DNA of 64,000 bases from Lewinellaceae bacterium (GCA_020636025.1 JACJYQ010000002.1:62001-126000), one strand, 5' to 3'; counted from the stretch's first letter, positions 35,984-48,700 are shown. The notes: a model not told the origin generated them from the letters alone. Numbers and translations: made by a program.

Positions 35984-36098
35984 ACTTTGTCGTGCTGTAA
36001 GCACATGTCCGATATAAGTGCGCTGAGTCAGCAAAAGTTGTATTCTAATTAAACTTTTTCCAGCGTAGGGTGGACGGGTGTTTACAACACGACAAAGT
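35984..36098. repeat. MITE-like 115-base element with 21-base inverted ends
   Basis: ACTTTGTCGTGCTGTAAGCAC (35984-36004) and GTGTTTACAACACGACAAAGT (36078-36098) are reverse complements with two mismatches. No target duplication is clear. It is in the 337-base gap before prfA (35887-36223), which otherwise shows only a TACTTTTG box at 36177-36184 that may be the prfA -7 element. Confidence 0.7.
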
Positions 36099-36223
36099 AG
36101 GCGAATATTAATATTTTGTAGCATTTGAAAAAAGTAGCGCTTTATATAGGGAGATAAATTTCCGCTCACATTCAAGTACTTTTGCGGCTTCAATCGAGAG
36201 AGCATTCTATTTAAGCATATTAC

Positions 36224-37294
36224 ATGTTACAAAAGTTAAGAGCCATACGGGATAAGTACCTGCACCTGGAAGAACAACTGTCTGACCCGGGCTTGGCGGC
36301 TGATGTCGACAGGGCAAAAAAAGTGAATAAGGAGTATAAAAAACTCCAGCCCGTGGTGCAGACGGCCGACAGGTATGAGAAAGTGTTGAATGACATAAAT
36401 AGCGCCAAAGAGGTTTTGAAAACAGAGACTGATCCGGAAATGAAAGAAATGGCCAGAGAGGAGATAGAAAGTCTGGTACCGCAACTTGAAACCCTGGAAG
36501 ACGAACTGGTGGTTCTGCTAACACCAAAAGACCCCGAAGACGAAAAGGATGTAATTTTCGAAATACGCGCCGGAACGGGGGGCGATGAAGCCTCGCTTTT
36601 TGCGGGAGATTTGTATCGCATGTACAACCGCTATTTTGCGGAGCAGGGCTGGGATGTGGAATTGCTGGACGAAACGCCAGGCACCGTTGGTGGCTATTCC
36701 AAACTGGTAATGGAGGTGAGTGGCGACGATGTGTACCGAAAACTGAAATTTGAATCGGGTATTCACCGTGTGCAGCGCATTCCAGAAACCGAAGCCAAGG
36801 GCCGTGTACACACATCAGCTGCTTCGGTTGCCGCCCTGCCAAAAATGGAACCGGAAGACATTGATATCCGAAAAGATGATATCAAAACAGATACTTTCCG
36901 GGCATCCGGCGCCGGTGGACAGCACGTAAACAAAACGGAATCTGGTGTGCGTTTTACCCACCTTCCAACGGGGGTGGTAGCGGAAAGTACCGAAAGCCGC
37001 TCACAGCATAAAAACCGCGAGATTGCCATGGGTCGTTTGATTCAGCAAATCCGGGAGGCACAAGTTCAGAAGGAAGCCTCGGCGCTATCAAGTGCGCGTA
37101 AGAGTCTGGTAGGTTCGGGCGACCGTTCCGAAAAAATACGCACATACAACTGGCCTCAAAACCGGGTAACCGACCACCGACTGGAAGGAGACAGCAAAAA
37201 CTTCAATCTGGATAAGGTGATGGAAGGCGACCTGGATGGCATTGTTGAAGCGTTGACGATAGCGGATAATGCGGCGAGAATGCAGGCGGAATAA
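36224..37294 (+). CDS. prfA: Peptide chain release factor 1
   Basis: RF1 reads UAA and UAG in the ribosome and triggers release of the finished protein. The 356-residue protein has the normal length and order: N-terminal helical domain, EIRAGTGGDEASLFAGDLYRMY, HRVQRIPETEAKGRVHTSAASVAAL (tripeptide anticodon region; the PxT-type codon-reading motif lies in PETEAKGR-like context), the catalytic GGQ in GAGGQHVNKTESGVRF, and SSARKSLVGSGDRSEKIRTYNWPQNRVTDHR. The last motif is typical of RF1. It is a single gene. Confidence 0.92.
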   Translation: MLQKLRAIRDKYLHLEEQLSDPGLAADVDRAKKVNKEYKKLQPVVQTADRYEKVLNDINSAKEVLKTETDPEMKEMAREEIESLVPQLETLEDELVVLLTPKDPEDEKDVIFEIRAGTGGDEASLFAGDLYRMYNRYFAEQGWDVELLDETPGTVGGYSKLVMEVSGDDVYRKLKFESGIHRVQRIPETEAKGRVHTSAASVAALPKMEPEDIDIRKDDIKTDTFRASGAGGQHVNKTESGVRFTHLPTGVVAESTESRSQHKNREIAMGRLIQQIREAQVQKEASALSSARKSLVGSGDRSEKIRTYNWPQNRVTDHRLEGDSKNFNLDKVMEGDLDGIVEALTIADNAARMQAE

Positions 37295-37449
37295 TTGTAG
37301 AATGCAGATTGAAGAGTGCAGACAGATCGTATTGTATAGCCGAACTGAAATCTACTCTTCTACACTTCAAAAATATTAATTTCCTTTTAGGGTTTGCAAT
37401 CTGCAATTTGCATTTTTACTACTTTGGCTCAAACAAAATTTGAGTAATT

Positions 37450-38058
37450 ATGGCTATCAGTATTTGGCGGTGGCGCCTTCTATTTGCATTACTCCTAAGC
37501 ACCGTACTGTTTTACGCCCTGATATTTTTATTTGAAGGCTTCCATCAGGAAAGCACCCGTTTAGCCATTCGTTGGTCGGCGCGCTTTGCTGCCGTCTTTT
37601 TCTGTGCGGCTTTTGGCGCTTCTACTTTTCAGCATTTTGGGAAGGGCGGTTTCACCTATTGGCTGCGAATGAACCGCAAGTACTTTGGAATCGCCTATGC
37701 CATCACTCATTTCTTTCATCTGAGCTTTCTGGTTCTACTGCAAAATAATTTTCACCCGGTTTTTAACCTGGCCAAAACCACTTCATTGATGGCCGGCGGT
37801 ATGGCTTATTTCTTTGCAGGTACCATGTTGCTTACCTCATTTGACGCTTTTTCAAGGCATCTCTCACCCTCTCAGTGGAAATGGCTGCATACCATAGGGG
37901 GTTGGTGGATCTGGGGGATATTTGTAAAAAGTTATGCTAAGAATGCGCTGAACTATCCGGGGTATATGGTACTGTTTCTTTTGTTGGCTTTGACGGCTCT
38001 TTTAAAGGCAATAAGGTATGTTCAGCTATGGAAGTATCAAGTGCTTTTAGGTAAGTAA
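37450..38058 (+). CDS. Ferric reductase-like / MsrQ-like membrane protein
   Basis: The 202-residue protein has about six membrane segments. NRKYFGIAYAITHFFHLSFLVLL contains the His-bearing helix pattern of the ferric-reductase/MsrQ heme-binding domain, and WKWLHTIGGWWIWGIF supplies a further His. MsrQ proteins pass electrons through heme to a periplasmic methionine sulfoxide reductase. No msrP gene is adjacent, so the partner is unknown and the assignment is at domain level only. Confidence 0.7.
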   Translation: MAISIWRWRLLFALLLSTVLFYALIFLFEGFHQESTRLAIRWSARFAAVFFCAAFGASTFQHFGKGGFTYWLRMNRKYFGIAYAITHFFHLSFLVLLQNNFHPVFNLAKTTSLMAGGMAYFFAGTMLLTSFDAFSRHLSPSQWKWLHTIGGWWIWGIFVKSYAKNALNYPGYMVLFLLLALTALLKAIRYVQLWKYQVLLGK

Positions 38059-38062
38059 TAAA

Positions 38063-38172
38063 AACGGCTAAAGCCGTTCCTGGCGAGGTGTCGTCTTCCT
38101 GTGTATCCCACGACTGAAGTCATGGGATAACAGAAGCTGATCCGACTTCGAACCCACGACTTCAGTCGTGGG
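38063..38172. repeat. Cluster of perfect and near-perfect palindromes
   Basis: AACGGC-TAAA-GCCGTT (38063-38078), ATCCCACGACTGAAGT with its mirrored end (38105-38128, one mismatch) and CCCACGACTTCAGTCGTGGG (38153-38172, perfect). The GACTTCAGTC core also occurs in the 67-base repeats at 52.3 kb. Confidence 0.8.
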
Positions 38173-38187
38173 ACAGGATGCCCTTAA

Positions 38188-38223
38188 AGCACAACACCCC
38201 CGTTGCATAAACAACGAGGGTGT
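38188..38223 (-). terminator. Terminator-like hairpin after the second 5S copy
   Basis: Read on the minus strand, ACACCCTCGTTG pairs with CAACGGGGGTGT (one G-U pair) around TTTATG, followed by a short T run (GTGCTTT). It stands about ten bases after the 5S-like sequence, as the corresponding hairpin does after the normal 5S, but its stem sequence is different. Confidence 0.7.
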
Positions 38224-38234
38224 GTGTAATTTGA

Positions 38235-38393
38235 GTTGGCACCGATCCTCCTTCGGCGTGACACGCCTACTCTCCCTGTCTCGCCACAGGCGGATGACCC
38301 AGTCCCGGTTTTACATCGGGATCAGCGCTGGCAGGCTTATCCGCCTGAGGCGGATCGGAATGGAAAGAGGTGGGGGAAGTATTTGGCATAAAC
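38235..38393 (-). rRNA. Second, altered 5S rRNA copy with extra hairpins
   Basis: Blocks of this sequence are identical to the normal 5S gene next door (GGCACCGA, CCTACTCTCCC, ATCAGCGCTGGCAGGCTTA, CGGAATGGAAAGAGGTGGG on the plus strand). Between the blocks lie extra segments that are hairpins: GGCGTG-A-CACGCC (38255-38267), TCGCC-ACA-GGCGGA (38281-38294), CCCG-nine-CGGG (about 38313-38329) and TCCGCC-TGA-GGCGGA (38340-38354). The 5' end is diverged. It may be a pseudogene or an enlarged 5S; it is followed by its own terminator-like hairpin. Confidence 0.7.
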
Positions 38394-38395
38394 AT

Positions 38396-38428
38396 AAAAG
38401 GTCCCGCAGCATTCTTGCTACGAGACCT
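38396..38428 (-). terminator. Terminator of the 5S rRNA gene
   Basis: On the minus strand AGGTCTCGTAGCA pairs with TGCTGCGGGACCT (two G-U pairs) around AGAA and is followed by TTTTA. It begins ten bases after the 5S end. Confidence 0.8.
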
Positions 38429-38437
38429 CGTAATTTG

Positions 38438-38553
38438 GGTTGGCACCGACCTACTCTCCCGGGACATCTGACCCAGTACCATCAGCGCTGGCAGGCTTAA
38501 CGACTCTGTTCGGAATGGAAAGAGGTGGGACCCTGCCGCCAAAGGCACCAACA
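38438..38553 (-). rRNA. rrf: 5S ribosomal RNA
   Basis: The roughly 115-base sequence has the 5S core CCACCTCTTTCCATTCCGAA, then GTTAAGCCTGCCAGCGCTGA and GGGAGAGTAGGTCGGTGCC. The ends GTTGGTGCC and GGTGCCAAC pair to form helix I. It lies downstream of the 23S gene on the same strand with a 135-base spacer holding two small hairpins. Confidence 0.92.
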
Positions 38554-38689
38554 TGTCTTTGTGTTACTCATTTGTAACACCTGTTTCTTTTATTGACAAA
38601 ACTGGGTAGAGAATAGTTTTTTATGATATCAAGGTAAAAACCATCTATCGGGCTATTTACACAGCCCGACCGACTGTTAAAAAGTAAAA

Positions 38690-41522
<2,833 letters not shown>

Positions 41523-41672
41523 TGACTCACATTATTTAATGTGACCTTTTAACTTAATTTTTTTTACCTCTACTATCTTCTATCCTCTCCCAGTATGTCA
41601 ATGAACTCTTATATTCAAAATCCTCAACTTTGTGAAGACTAAAATATCAACCTGTTTGGTCGTTAGGGGCGG

Positions 41673-41704
41673 CAAAGGTACATTTCCGTTTCTCGTTCCA
41701 CCAA
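41673..41704 (-). promoter_or_regulatory. Promoter of the 23S-5S transcription unit
   Basis: On the minus strand TTG (41704-41702), 21 bases, then TACCTTTG (41680-41673) and CCGCCCC match the tRNA-Val promoter in spacing and downstream bases. The leader of about 140 bases includes GTTCATTGACATACTGG, a phrase common in Bacteroidota rRNA leaders. Confidence 0.8.
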
Positions 41705-41778
41705 GACTTTTTTGAGAATTTTTCAAAAAAATATTTACCCCTTAAATTAGGCGCTGAAAAAGGGGTTTTTACCGGAAA

Positions 41779-43389
41779 TTAAAGAATAGAATTTTCCTTA
41801 AAGTCGAGCTGATCGGGATAGTCAGTCGTAAAATGCAGACCCCGGCTTTCTCTTCTGTCGGAGGCCGAGCGCGTGATGAGGTAGGCAATGGTTATCAGAT
41901 TACGCAGCTCCATTAATTGTGGTGAGATGGTGCTGGTTTTGTAAAGTTCCTCTGTTTCCTTGTAAAGTAAATAAAGGCGGTCCATAGCCCTTTTCAAACG
42001 CAGGTTGGAGCGAACAATACCCACGTAATAAGACATAATGCTTTTGAGCTCTTTCAAGCTTTGAGTGATCAGAACCAATTCCTGTGGATCCATTGTCCCT
42101 TCGGCATTCCAATCAGGCACTTTATTGTTAATGCTCCAGGAATCAAACTTGTCGCATACATCTTTTGAAATCCTGTGTGCAAAAACGAGCGCTTCCAGGA
42201 GTGAATTTGATGCCAGGCGGTTGGCTCCGTGAAGCCCGGTTCCACTGCATTCCCCGGCTGCATATAACCTCTTTATGCTGCTTCTGCCCATTTCATCAAC
42301 CTGTATTCCTCCACAGGTATAATGACAGGCCGGAACTACCGGGATCATAGACGTCATAGGATCAAAACCGATGGACTTGCATTTTTCATGAATGGTAGGG
42401 AAGTGGGCTATAAAATCCTCCTCATTCAAGTGGCGGCAATCCAGGTACATGCAATCGGTACCACGCTTTTTCATCTCCGCATCGATGGCCCTGGCGACAA
42501 TGTCCCTGGGCGCCAGGGAAAGCCTGGGGTCATAATGCTGCATGAATTCTTCGCCTTCTTCTGTTTTCAGAATACCGCCGTGTCCTCTTACTGCTTCCGA
42601 GACCAAAAACGACGGATTTTCACCTGCCGGGTTATACAGCGAAGTAGGGTGGAACTGCATAAACTCCATATTTTCTATCCTGGCTTTGGCCCGGTAAGCC
42701 ATGGCCACACCATCACCTGAAGCAATAACCGGATTGGTCGTAGCATTGTACACCTGGCCTGCTCCGCCGGTACAGCAAATGGTAACCCGGCTCAATAAGG
42801 TCTCAATGGAATTGGTTTGTTTATTCAGTGCATAACAACCATAGCATTCAATACCGGGTGTTACTCTGATCACCATATGACCCAGGTGGTGTTGGGTAAT
42901 AAATTCCAGTGCAAAATAATGCTCCAGCACTTTGATGTTGGGGTAACGCTTTGCCTCCTCCATGAGTGTGCGTTGAATTTCCCAGCCTGTCAGGTCTTTA
43001 TAGTGTAGTATTCTCGATTCCGAATGCCCGCCTTCCTTGGCCAGGTCGTACATGTCCACTTCTTTTTCTTTATCGAAGCGGGCCCCCCATTCTATGATCT
43101 CCCGTACTCTTTCCGGTCCTTCTTCTACTACGATCCGTACAACATCCTCATTGCAGAGACCAGCGCCGGCATCCAGCGTATCAGCAATGTGCTTGTCAAA
43201 ACTATCGTGTTCGTGATCCCAAACAGCGGCAACGCCACCCTGTGCATACCGGGTATTGCTTTCCCCTTCAACAGTTTTGGTAAGCACCAGTATCTCTTTG
43301 TCGGGCAATTGCCTGGCGGTTTTAATGGCAAATGACAGACCTGCAATACCGGATCCCAGTACCAGTATGTCGGTTTCAATTCTGGACAT
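41779..43389 (-). CDS. nadB: L-aspartate oxidase
   Basis: The flavoenzyme oxidises L-aspartate to iminoaspartate, the first step of NAD synthesis, passed on to NadA. The 536-residue protein shows the FAD-binding loop ILVLGSGIAGLSFAI, NTRYAQGGVAAV, the catalytic-region GGHSESRILH, FMQFHPTSLYNP, SEAVRGHGGIL, YTCGGIQVDEMGRSSI and GLHGANRLASNSLLEALVF. These fit NadB rather than succinate dehydrogenase, whose partners are absent. Length is normal. It lies on the same strand as the 23S gene, just upstream of its promoter. Confidence 0.93.
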   Translation of the reverse strand: MSRIETDILVLGSGIAGLSFAIKTARQLPDKEILVLTKTVEGESNTRYAQGGVAAVWDHEHDSFDKHIADTLDAGAGLCNEDVVRIVVEEGPERVREIIEWGARFDKEKEVDMYDLAKEGGHSESRILHYKDLTGWEIQRTLMEEAKRYPNIKVLEHYFALEFITQHHLGHMVIRVTPGIECYGCYALNKQTNSIETLLSRVTICCTGGAGQVYNATTNPVIASGDGVAMAYRAKARIENMEFMQFHPTSLYNPAGENPSFLVSEAVRGHGGILKTEEGEEFMQHYDPRLSLAPRDIVARAIDAEMKKRGTDCMYLDCRHLNEEDFIAHFPTIHEKCKSIGFDPMTSMIPVVPACHYTCGGIQVDEMGRSSIKRLYAAGECSGTGLHGANRLASNSLLEALVFAHRISKDVCDKFDSWSINNKVPDWNAEGTMDPQELVLITQSLKELKSIMSYYVGIVRSNLRLKRAMDRLYLLYKETEELYKTSTISPQLMELRNLITIAYLITRSASDRRESRGLHFTTDYPDQLDFKENSIL

Positions 43390-43422
43390 TTCTAAGAGAG
43401 TGCTTACTGATAATTCTGAAAA

Positions 43423-44046
43423 TTAAAATGCCCAACCGACTGTGAGGGCCCAGGTGGCATTTTTAAGGGACCCGAGATAATCTTTAACAGATTGATCTTT
43501 GGCAATACCTTTCAATCCTCTTGTCACCCGAAGGTGAATGCCTAAATTGCCGAGATCAAGGCCCGTTCCCAAATGCCAGCCATAGTCGATGTTGCTGTAA
43601 TCGCTGTTTTTGAAATCGAGAGAAACGGCATTACCGTTGGCATCTTTTAATTTACCATTGGAATCTGCCAGCAAAGAGGCATAAAAACCCGTGTGTACGT
43701 TCAGAAATCCAAACACATGCCACTGAATGGAAACGGGAAGCTCAACATAGCTAAGCTTCAATTTCTGGGTTGTGTCGCTTTGAAATGAAAGTGAAGACCC
43801 CTTGGCGGAAAACAACAGTTCCGGGCGGATGGAAAAACGGCCCTGCCCAAGCGGGAACTGACCAAATACACCCGCGGTATATCCTATTCTCGATTTTTTA
43901 TCCTGCGCCTTGGCATCATCATATAGATTCGCTCCATTAATACCCGCCTTAATACCAAATTGCGCGCCGTCATTCATTTGTGCAAATGTTGACTGCAGGC
44001 AGGTAAAAACGAGAGAAAAGACAATTAAATACTTGATTGATTTCAT
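43423..44046 (-). CDS. Outer-membrane beta-barrel protein (PorT-like family)
   Basis: The start at 44046 (MKSIKYLIVFSLVFTCLQSTFAQ) provides a signal peptide and 207 residues. FGIKAGINGANLYDD, GYTAGVFGQFPLGQGRFSIRPELLFS, LSYVELPVSIQWH and LHLRVTRGLKGI-like strands are the hallmark of the small eight-strand barrel family (outer membrane protein beta-barrel, PorT type). The last residues TWALTVGWAF end in Phe, the barrel assembly signal. Function unknown; it sits between nadB and the pseudouridine synthase gene. Confidence 0.8.
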   Translation of the reverse strand: MKSIKYLIVFSLVFTCLQSTFAQMNDGAQFGIKAGINGANLYDDAKAQDKKSRIGYTAGVFGQFPLGQGRFSIRPELLFSAKGSSLSFQSDTTQKLKLSYVELPVSIQWHVFGFLNVHTGFYASLLADSNGKLKDANGNAVSLDFKNSDYSNIDYGWHLGTGLDLGNLGIHLRVTRGLKGIAKDQSVKDYLGSLKNATWALTVGWAF

Positions 44047-44123
44047 GGTATGCAATGTGTTTGTTTTAAAATGACACATGGGTTTTTCCAGGGATCATTT
44101 ATTCAGGCTTTTGAGTTTATCTA

Positions 44124-45386
44124 TTATTCCTCAGTATTTGCCTTGTTATCATCCTCTTTGTCCTCTTCTTTCTTGTGTTTTTTGCCTGAAGGATGTCCAG
44201 TAAAGTGTTTCAGCATAATGATCTCCCGCTGAGTCAACTCTCTGAAATGCCCCCTTGGCAAATCTTTTTTTGTCAGACCGGCAAAATAGAAGCGGTCGAG
44301 TTTATACACTTCATACCCGAGATGTTCAAACAGACGCCTCACTATACGATTGCGTCCTGAAGTGATTTCCAGTTCTACAACATCACGATCTGGATGATCT
44401 TCTGAAAAACGGATCCAGTTGATTTCCATCAACCCATCTTCCAGTTCAACGCCTCTTTGTATGTGTTCCAGATCCTCCTGCTTTAGAGAGCTGCGCAAAC
44501 CTACCCGGTATTGCTTATGAACAGCATAGCTTGGGTGCGTCAGTCTCTGAGCCAGATCTCCGTCATTGGTAATGAGTATAAGACCAGTGGTGTCTCTATC
44601 GAGTCGTCCAACCGGAAAAAGTCTTTCTGGAAATTGCGGGTCTACTATATCCAATACTGTTGCTCTTCCACGGTCATCCTCTGTAGTGGTGATGACGTTT
44701 TTGGGTTTGTTGAGTAATACATATACCAGCCGCTCCTGAATGGCTACAGACTGACCATCACAGATTACCACATCACCCTTTTCTACTCTGTAATAGGGCT
44801 CTAAAACAACTTCACCGTTTACCTTCACTTTTCCTTCGGTGATAAAGTCAACGGACTTGCGTCGGGAAGCTATACCGCAGTGAGCGAGGTACTTATTGAG
44901 TGGCATACCCTCACCTGTTGGGAGATTGGGTTTGGGTTTCTTTTCCACTACGAAATCCGGTTTTTTCCGGAAGGGCTTTCGGCCATAGGGCTTGTTACCA
45001 AAAGAACCACTTTTCTGCCAGGGTTTACGTTCACCCCCTTGCTGGTTTCTATCCTGCCAGGGTCTGCGTTCGCCGCCCTGCTGATTTCTGTCTTGCCAGG
45101 GTCTTCGTTCACCACCGCCTTGTTGGTTTCTGTCTTGCCAGGGTTTGCGTTCACCACCACCTTGCTGGCGATCCTGCCAGGGCTTGCGTTCGCCACCCTG
45201 CTGATTTCTGTCCTGCCAGGGTTTGCGTTCGCCGCTACCCTGTTGCTGGCGATCCTGCCAGGGCTTGCGTTCAAATGATCCTGAATTTCTATCTGATTGT
45301 CTTGGGTACTTTTCTGATTCTCTGCGCTCTTCCAGCGGAGAACCATTGTCCACTTTCAGTCGGGGACGACGTTTCTTTTCTTCCAT
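44124..45386 (-). CDS. rRNA pseudouridine synthase (RluB/RsuA family) with repetitive N-terminal tail
   Basis: The 420-residue protein has two parts. Residues ~35-130 are a disordered, basic tail of seven near-identical units (GERKPWQDRNQQGG and variants). Residues ~165-400 are an S4 RNA-binding domain (MPLNKYLAHCGIASRRKSVDFI) and the pseudouridine synthase core with catalytic Asp in PVGRLDRDTTGLILITNDG and KQYRV, ending in EITSGRNRIVRRLFEHLGYEV. It converts a uridine of ribosomal RNA to pseudouridine. The acidic/basic end (KKHKKEEDKEDDN) is also disordered. The tail units are DNA repeats of 30-42 bases that could expand or shrink. Confidence 0.88.
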   Translation of the reverse strand: MEEKKRRPRLKVDNGSPLEERRESEKYPRQSDRNSGSFERKPWQDRQQQGSGERKPWQDRNQQGGERKPWQDRQQGGGERKPWQDRNQQGGGERRPWQDRNQQGGERRPWQDRNQQGGERKPWQKSGSFGNKPYGRKPFRKKPDFVVEKKPKPNLPTGEGMPLNKYLAHCGIASRRKSVDFITEGKVKVNGEVVLEPYYRVEKGDVVICDGQSVAIQERLVYVLLNKPKNVITTTEDDRGRATVLDIVDPQFPERLFPVGRLDRDTTGLILITNDGDLAQRLTHPSYAVHKQYRVGLRSSLKQEDLEHIQRGVELEDGLMEINWIRFSEDHPDRDVVELEITSGRNRIVRRLFEHLGYEVYKLDRFYFAGLTKKDLPRGHFRELTQREIIMLKHFTGHPSGKKHKKEEDKEDDNKANTEE

Positions 45387-45612
45387 GAAGCGGAATTATT
45401 TTTGGTTTGAATAAGTGTTCTGTAATGGCAAAGGTGCGGGCTTTTTGGATTTAATTTCAGTTTGCAGGTGGATTAATTTGAATATTATACCGGATTATTG
45501 GTTTCCACCTTAATGATTAACCGGATTTTTTTCGAGATCAATGGGAGGGAATTATGCCGTATAGACTTGTCATACGACACTCGAAAATATCCGAAGGTTT
45601 AGAGAGATAAAG

Positions 45613-45653
45613 CAAAAACGGCCACACGAGCGCATTATTACTTCGTGTAGCCG
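45613..45653 (-). terminator. Terminator after the giant SprB-repeat gene
   Basis: On the minus strand CGGCTACACGA pairs with TCGTGTGGCCG (one G-U pair) and is followed by TTTTTG. It lies about 70 bases past the stop codon. The rest of the 336-base spacer 45387-45722 holds no gene. Confidence 0.75.
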
Positions 45654-45722
45654 ATAATTTTAGATCAATCTATATGTTGGTAATTATTTGAATGATTCTG
45701 ATGGAAACCCGGAACTCATCCA

Positions 45723-48700
45723 TCAACTTTTCATAAATTTCAAGAACCTAATACTACCACCTGCTGTAGCCAGTCGTAAAAAGTAAAGTCCTCCTGAAAT
45801 ATTGTTGAGCTTAACTTCCGATTGCCATTCTTCAGGAGATAAAGTGTACACAATTCTTCCCCGACTGTCAAAAATAGCGGCGGCAACTACATCCAGATCA
45901 ATGATCTTTAACCGGAAAGATTCAGCAACCGGATTTGGATATAAAACTACTGAACCTGATCTCCCCGGTTCAAAAGTAGCTACTGTATTGTTTACTACGA
46001 TTGGCGACAAGGCACTGGTACATCCGTTGGCATCTGTAATGGTGAGTGTATAGGTGCCCGCATTCAGACCCGTGAGATCTTCCATATTGGAGAAAAACTG
46101 TCCGTTTTTATTCCATGTAAAAGTGAAGTTGCCACCACCACCGGTAGGGGTTATCAAAATTGAACCAACCCCCTCTCCATTGTGGTCATCCGATCCTCCA
46201 TCTATAATGATGTCGGGTACAGGGTAAACAGTCACGGCAAATGAACAGGTGGCTGTATTGCCCACGGCGTCGGTAGCCTGAAAAACCTGAACTGTAGTGC
46301 CATCATCGAATGCCGTGCCACTCAGCTGACCACTGATCAGCATAGGCGCTCCAGGGGCGCTACAGTTATCGGTCACCGTTGGCGTTGGATAATGAACAAC
46401 GTCTGCGCCACACAGGAATATGGTTGCTGGGCAGGAAACAACCGGTGGAGTATTGTCGGTTGCTACAATGTCGAAACTAACAATTGTAGTGCAGCCATTG
46501 GCATCCGTTGCAGTAACACTATAGTTTCCAACACCCAGGTTGTCAAGTGTACTATTCAGGGAATATGGCGCCGTGCCTCCTGTAACCACTACTTCGGCAG
46601 AACCGTTTTGATCATTTAAACACTGTACATTCTGAATGTTGATTACCGTAGCAACCAATGGGTCCGGAGAAGAAACTGTGATGCTTTGTGAAACTACACA
46701 GTTAACTGCATCTGTTGCTGTTACGGTGTAGGTGCCTGCTGCAAGGCCGGTAATACTGGCTGTTGTAGCACCGTTACTCCATATATATACGTAGGGTAGC
46801 TGACCTCCTGCTATTGCAGCTGTTGCGGCACCATCATTACCACCAGAACAGGATACATCCGCTGAGGTAAGTGATGCAACAAGGTTGCAATTAAAGGCAC
46901 TTACTACTACAGATTGAGTTCCGGTACAATTGTTCGCATCAGTCACCGTGACTGTATACGAGCCTGGCGTAAGTCCGGTGATCATGGCCGTGGTTTCATC
47001 ATTACTCCAAAGGAAAGTATAAGGACTGGTTCCTCCGGTAGGTGCTGAAGAAGCCGTGCCATTGTTGGCACCTGAGCCTGTTTCTCCAGTAGCGCTGGCG
47101 TGTGGAGCTACCACTGCAGGCTGAGTGATTGTGACACTTAGCTCCAGTGGACAATTATTCCCGTCCGTAATAGAAACTGTGTAAGTACCTGGCGAAAGCC
47201 CGGAAATCATTTCAGTGGTTTCTCCGTTTGACCACATATAGGAAACCGGATCAGCAGCACCTGTCAGCGATACAGTTGCGCTACCGTCTCCGGCGCCATT
47301 ACAGGAAATGTTGGTACCGATCGCAGTTCCGTCGATATCACATCCAAAACTGTTCACCGTAACAGATTTTATAATTGTGCAGTTGTTTTCATCGGTAACT
47401 GTAACAGTGTATGTGCCTGGTGTTAGCCCGGTAATGATAGCTGTTGTTTCGCCGTTACTCCAGTTAAAGGAGTATGGGGCTGTTCCACCACTTGGTGCTG
47501 AATTGGCAGTTCCGTCATTTGCTCCCAGGGCGGTTTCACCTGTTGCTGTTGCATTGGCGAGTAAGGCAGCAGGTTCTGATATACTTACACTTGAGGTTGA
47601 CGTGCAATTTTCACCATCGGTAGCCGTAACTGTATAGGTGCCTGCTGTCAGATTTGTAATTTGGGCAGTAGTGCCACCATTTGACCATTCATAAGTGAAT
47701 ATGCCATTTCCGCCATCGGCTTCGGCCAGCGCTTCTCCATTGCTGCCACCATTACAGGTCACATTGGTAACCAGTATAATGTCTGATGTAACAGCAGGCG
47801 ATTGTGATACGGTTGTTGAACCTGTGCTTGTACAACTATTACTGGTATTCGTAATCAGAAGATTGTACGTGCCCGGGGCACTGATAATCGGAGTCAGCGT
47901 TGTTTCACCTGACTCGATAATACCATCCGGTGTTGTCCACAGGTAGGTGAAATTAGCACCTTGAGAAGAAGCAGAAGCATTCAATTGTACGGTGTTATTA
48001 TTGCAATTCAAATTGTCTGCAGACGCTATGCTCACTGTTGGCGGTGTAATATTTTGTTGTACCATGGTGCTGGCCGTGGAAGTACAACCATTCCCTTCAG
48101 ACATTACTGTTATGGTATAGGTGCCTGGATTGCTTACCATAGGATTCTGCTCATCGGACATGTAGTTATTTGGTCCGTCCCAGGAGAATGTATGCTGACC
48201 TGCCGGGCCTCCAGCCAATTGTACGCTGGTCACTATACAATTGAGCGTTCCACCTGAGGAAGCCGTCGCACCCGGAGTTGTAATGTTCTGCTGAACCACG
48301 ATGGTGTCGCTGGTTTTGCAGCCATTGATGGTATCGGTTACGATACCAATGTATTGTCCAGGGGCATCAATGGTATCTTTTTTCTGATTTGAGCTAAACC
48401 CATTTGGCCCCATCCACATGTAAGATGCTGTTTGTATGTTGGTACTCAGTGAAATTTCTACTGAATCTACCTGGCATGTAAGCGTATCAGAAACGCGGGC
48501 CGTATCTGTTGGTGGCACTACATTTTGGCTGACAAAAGTTGTGGTAGATGAAGTGCAGCCGTTTACTGGATTCTCTACAACCAATGTGTAGGTGCCTAGC
48601 GTATTCGTCATTGGGTTTTGGTCAGAGGATGAAAACCCGTTTGGACCAGTCCATGAATAACTCACATCGGGTGTTTGAGAGTCGCCATTCAGGGTTGCAT

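Noticed and set aside
36207..36842. Minus-strand open frame of 211 codons
   Set aside because: It is antisense to prfA, low in complexity (Pro/Ser-rich) and has no domain; prfA is unmistakable.
41523..41778. 16S rRNA or tRNA gene upstream of 23S
   Set aside because: The 256 bases hold only the promoter and leader; no conserved 16S block or cloverleaf is seen.
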